From: an uncultured bacterium
Lineage (GTDB): Bacteria > Patescibacteriota > Minisyncoccia > Phycocordibacterales > PALSA-1337
NCBI GenBank assembly: GCA_903870235.1
Contig: CAIQCA010000067.1
Location: 1 to 13,712 of the forward strand
DNA length: 13,712 nt
Direction: 5' to 3'
In this document: positions 13,016 through 13,712 of the stretch, piece after piece
How positions within the stretch are numbered: the stretch's first letter is position 1
Layout of the letters: each line of letters begins with the position of its first letter
Notes under the pieces: generated by a model
Seen by the model: only the letters and a program-made list of their open reading frames with translations
What the model was told of the DNA's origin: nothing
Database searches by the model: none
Made by a program: the position numbers and the translations under genes

Positions 13016-13712
13016 CTATTGAGGAGCATTGAATGTAAAGCCGATTCGATTGCTGTTGATACCACCAGCACCACTTCCAACGACACCGACCTGATACAGT
13101 CCAGAACTGACCATGCCACCAAAGGCTCCGCCAAGTGTAAATGTGACGCTGTTTGAAGTAACAGAAGACGGTACTACAGAAGCTGCAAATTGACTACCTG
13201 CGGCGTAGAACTCAACACTTGATACACCAGAGAGGTTTGAACCGTAAATCGTAACTGTAGTATTAGATGACCCCTGTGTCGGACTGATAGAGGTAATGAC
13301 GGGAGCAGAGGTGGACGGAACATTGACTGTAAAGTTAAGCCTGTTGCTGTTGATACCACCAGGGCCATTTCCAACGACGCCAACTTGATATGTTCCAGCG
13401 ACATTATAGGCGAAAGCACCGCTGAGTGTGAAGATAACATTTGTGGCAGAAACGGAAGATGGGACGATCGAACCTGCAAACTGTCCACCTGAAGTATAGA
13501 ACTCAATACTCGATACGCCAGAAAGGTTTGAACCGTAGATTGTTACGGTAGAATTGGAAGTACCTTGAGTTGGGCTAATTGAAGTAATGACGGGAGCTGG
13601 AGATGAGGCTGTTGGAGCATTGAATGTAAAGCCGATTCGATTGCTGTTGATACCACCAGCACCACTTCCAACGACACCGACCTGATACAGTCCAGAACTG
13701 ACCATGCCACCA
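13016..13712 (-). CDS. Tandem IPT/TIG-repeat protein, C-terminal part only
   Basis: The open frame continues past the window edge (two Gly codons precede the first Met at 13705), so the N-terminus, any signal peptide and the total length are not visible. The visible 231 residues are Ig-like IPT/TIG units of 98 residues. Each starts with APVITSISPTQG, continues with TVTIYGSNLSGVSS.EFY and ends with YQVGVVG.G.GGINSNR..FT. The last unit stops right after FTFNAPQ with no anchor, LPXTG or other sorting signal. Composition is rich in Ser, Thr, Gly, Val and Asn, typical of surface or secreted proteins; such repeats usually serve adhesion or as stalks. That location is inference. A terminator follows. 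Confidence 0.85.
   Translation of the reverse strand, partial: GGMVSSGLYQVGVVGSGAGGINSNRIGFTFNAPTASSPAPVITSISPTQGTSNSTVTIYGSNLSGVSSIEFYTSGGQFAGSIVPSSVSATNVIFTLSGAFAYNVAGTYQVGVVGNGPGGINSNRLNFTVNVPSTSAPVITSISPTQGSSNTTVTIYGSNLSGVSSVEFYAAGSQFAASVVPSSVTSNSVTFTLGGAFGGMVSSGLYQVGVVGSGAGGINSNRIGFTFNAPQ
13023..13121. repeat. 99-bp repeat, copy 1, in the IPT gene
   Basis: Identical over 99 bp to 13614-13712, which is 591 bp (two protein repeat units) away. The repeat unit between them is clearly diverged. Confidence 0.9.
13614..13712. repeat. 99-bp repeat, copy 2, in the IPT gene
   Basis: Identical to 13023-13121 and reaching the window edge, so the true length of identity may be greater. Confidence 0.9.

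Noticed and set aside
13016-13712. Sortase or autotransporter anchor at the end of the IPT protein
   Set aside because: The protein stops right after the last repeat with no LPXTG, hydrophobic or beta-barrel segment.

Overview
The window looks like a chromosomal piece of a candidate-phyla-radiation (Patescibacteria/Parcubacteria-like) bacterium. This is an inference from small single-domain proteins, many unrecognised short ORFs, core genes without Shine-Dalgarno (SD) sites, and a cyclodipeptide-synthase-like gene. TGA is used as stop (for example at the hisI/hisG ATGA overlap), so the code is the standard bacterial one. No rRNA, tRNA, CRISPR array or transposase was seen.

Layout. 1-1265: a NADAR-family gene (-) and a small orphan gene (+). 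1266-3700: a tightly coupled minus-strand operon of an ARC/Mpa-like AAA ATPase, a small charged protein and a small CxxC membrane protein. 3826-7932: IMP dehydrogenase without CBS domains, an S9 peptidase, a 94-aa orphan and an alpha/beta hydrolase, all minus strand. 7997-9661: a small receiver-like orphan, then hisG and hisI. 9821-11843: two divergent orphans and a TrpF-like TIM-barrel gene. 12004-12750: a probable tRNA-dependent cyclodipeptide synthase (CDPS) bracketed by a 14-bp direct repeat. 13016-13712: the 3' end of a gene for a protein of tandem IPT/TIG repeats, running off the window edge.

Two kinds of transcription unit alternate. Class A comprises NADAR, IMPDH, hydrolase, hisIG and CDPS. 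These genes have no SD, an extended -10 box of the form TGN-TATNNT placed 5-9 nt before the ATG (so the mRNA should be leaderless or almost so), no convincing -35, and no intrinsic terminator after them. Class B comprises the orphan at 680, the ATPase operon, the orphans at 8416 and 10276, the TrpF-like gene, and less clearly the orphan at 10465. These genes have TTGAC(A/T/G)-N17-TANNNT promoters, a real 5' leader and usually an SD near AAGGAG. Each unit ends in a hairpin plus T-run terminator, usually followed by TTTTTTGTT. The IPT gene shares the terminator, but its start lies outside the window. Class B genes also look visibly more GC-rich.

Functionally, class A holds recognisable metabolism: GMP synthesis, a peptidase, histidine enzymes and possibly cyclodipeptide synthesis. 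Class B holds mostly proteins of unknown role plus the ATPase operon. The best leads are the two expression architectures, the repeat-bracketed CDPS gene, and the ATPase / small charged protein / CxxC membrane protein operon.
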